DNA from: Halanaerobiales bacterium
Lineage (GTDB): Bacteria > Bacillota > Halanaerobiia > Halanaerobiales > M55B127
DNA: 6,685 bases
Reading direction: 5' to 3'
NCBI GenBank assembly: GCA_021736965.1
Contig: JAIPEV010000096.1
Span: 1 to 6,685, forward strand
Shown here: piece by piece, positions 6,021-6,685 of the stretch
Layout: each line of letters begins with the position of its first letter
Position numbering within the stretch: position 1 is the first letter of the stretch
Notes under the pieces: generated by a model
What the model saw: only the letters and a program-made list of their open reading frames with translations
The model's database searches: none
What the model was told of the DNA's origin: nothing
Made by a program: the position numbers and the translations under genes

Positions 6021-6198
6021 ACCTAGTTTTGAATCCAATTTAAAAATAGGTAGTAATAAATTTGAGATAAAACTTAAAGGGCCAATAGCTGAAAATACTG
6101 AATTAATCATAGATTGTGCTGAATTGCAGGGAAAATTCAAAACAAAAGTTAGGGGGATGTTGATTGAAAAACGAAGACAGAAAGATAATAGCGGTTGA
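6013..6198 (+). CDS. Small hypothetical protein (61 aa)
   Basis: Not recognised. In-frame candidate starts are TTG 6004, ATG 6007 and ATG 6013. The AAGG at 6000-6003 sits nine bases before ATG 6013 but too close to the other two, so 6013 is chosen, giving an eight-base overlap with the preceding stop. The protein looks like a short beta sheet (SNLKIGSNKFEIKLKGPI, TELIIDCAEL, GKFKTKVRG) with a basic C-terminal end. That end is read through the start of the next gene (35-base overlap, 6164-6198). No catalytic motif is seen. Confidence 0.65.
   Translation: MTKPSFESNLKIGSNKFEIKLKGPIAENTELIIDCAELQGKFKTKVRGMLIEKRRQKDNSG
6151..6156 (+). promoter_or_regulatory. Ribosome binding site AGGGGG supporting a TTG start
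   Basis: A G-rich Shine-Dalgarno variant lies seven bases before TTG 6164, inside the upstream gene. It places the HAD gene start in a 35-base overlap and suggests translational coupling. Confidence 0.6.
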
Positions 6199-6487
6199 TT
6201 TTGATGATACTATTGTTAAAGATGAATATCCAGATATAGGAGAAATAAATGAAGAAGTTTTTTGGTTGTTAAACTGGGAAGTAGAAAAATATAATGCTTA
6301 TATAATTCTTTGGACATGCAGGTGTGGTAAAGAGTTACAACAGGCAGTAGAATTCTGTAAAGCAAATGATATACCAATAGATGCAGTCAACCAAAATGCC
6401 CCCTGGATAGTAGAAAAATGGCCACTTGAAGGTAGGAAAATATTTGCTCATCAATATATAGATGATCGCAACGCAGGAGTGGTTTAA
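6164..6487 (+). CDS. HAD-superfamily phosphatase (107 aa)
   Basis: HAD phosphatases cleave phosphoesters through an aspartyl-phosphate intermediate. Motif I is IAVDFDDTI, with nucleophile D12 and acid/base D14; motif II is ILWTCR with T51; a basic residue near GRKI (R91/K92) could serve as motif III; and motif IV is YIDDRN with D100-D101. The DEYPDIG segment after motif I and the DAVNQNAP segment (73-80) match a compact family found in phages and bacteroidetes/clostridial genomes, often annotated only as hydrolase. The protein ends six residues after motif IV and has little cap, so a small or extended substrate is plausible. The TTG start is supported by AGGGGG seven bases upstream. It lies directly before a nucleotide kinase-like gene, so a nucleotidase role fits; that is inference. 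Confidence 0.88.
   Translation: MKNEDRKIIAVDFDDTIVKDEYPDIGEINEEVFWLLNWEVEKYNAYIILWTCRCGKELQQAVEFCKANDIPIDAVNQNAPWIVEKWPLEGRKIFAHQYIDDRNAGVV
6475..6479 (+). promoter_or_regulatory. Ribosome binding site AGGAG for the kinase-like gene
   Basis: AGGAG lies ten bases before ATG 6490 and within the last codons of the HAD gene. It supports the ATG as the start and coupling to the HAD gene. Confidence 0.65.
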
Positions 6488-6489
6488 TC

Positions 6490-6685
6490 ATGAATAAAAC
6501 TTATATAATTAACATTTATGGCAAAGCTGAACACGGCAAGGATACATTAGCAGTTTTATTACTTTCAGAATTGGTCATGCTGGGTTATACAGGACAAATA
6601 GTATGGTTTGCTACTGATTTAAAAAGGATGGCTAAAAAGCAGGGTTGGAACGGCAAAAAAGATAAAAAGGATAGGACTTTTTTGC
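6490..6685 (+). CDS. Deoxynucleoside monophosphate kinase-like P-loop protein (3'-truncated by window)
   Basis: The frame starts at ATG 6490, two bases after the HAD stop, and stays open to the window edge, giving 65 visible residues. IINIYGKAEHGKDTLA contains a P-loop (GxxxxGKDT, residues 11-19), whose GKDT ending is characteristic of phage deoxynucleoside monophosphate kinases and adenylate-kinase-like relatives. Downstream, FATDLKRMAKKQGWNGKKD..DR.FL (40-65) matches the FAD.LK...GW.G.KD..GR.FL block of that family, which contacts the nucleotide. The enzyme would phosphorylate dNMPs to dNDPs for phage DNA synthesis. Glu-His inside the P-loop, where Gly/Ser is common, is mildly unusual. The C-terminal lid and base-recognition region are outside the window. 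Confidence 0.82.
   Translation, partial: MNKTYIINIYGKAEHGKDTLAVLLLSELVMLGYTGQIVWFATDLKRMAKKQGWNGKKDKKDRTFL

Noticed and set aside
1..6685. CRISPR arrays, tRNA genes, long direct or inverted repeats, IS ends
   Set aside because: Reading through both strands by eye revealed none; coding sequence accounts for nearly every base.

Overview
The window is a compact, AT-rich stretch of low-GC DNA with every gene on the + strand. Genes are separated by at most a few tens of bases or overlap, most starts have strong AGGAGG-type ribosome binding sites, and TTG/GTG starts are common. These traits, with the gene content (HD phosphohydrolase, helicase-methyltransferase fusion, RecU-type resolvase, ASCH protein, HAD phosphatase, deoxynucleotide kinase and many tiny unknown genes), point to the early/replication or nucleotide-metabolism module of a phage or prophage of a low-GC Gram-positive-type host (Firmicutes, Clostridia or Halanaerobiales-like). 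The host assignment is inference; no structural, integrase or tRNA gene is present to confirm it.

Left part (1-966): the 3' portion of an HD-domain phosphohydrolase gene whose start lies before the window. Its HD fold appears to be split by a roughly 60-residue helical insert. A small unknown charged protein follows.

Centre (971-3794): a 736-residue SF2 (SNF2-like) helicase fused to a beta-class N4/N6 amino-DNA methyltransferase. It is followed 4 bases later by a RecU-family Holliday junction resolvase. Together they form a DNA-processing block: translocation/remodelling, base modification and branched-DNA cleavage.

Right part (3772-6487): a tightly packed run of eight small genes. Three can be given a family: an ASCH-domain protein, a degenerate MazG-like protein (tentative) and a HAD phosphatase. 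The rest are unknown. Six of these genes seem to use non-ATG starts, including a probable ATT start at 4358. Several overlaps suggest translational coupling.

Right edge (6490-end): the 5' part of a P-loop deoxynucleoside monophosphate kinase-like gene, cut by the window end. With the HD, HAD and possibly MazG-like proteins it suggests that the phage adjusts the host nucleotide pool. No terminator, convincing promoter, RNA gene, CRISPR array, IS element or long repeat was seen, so the whole window is probably part of one long polycistronic unit.
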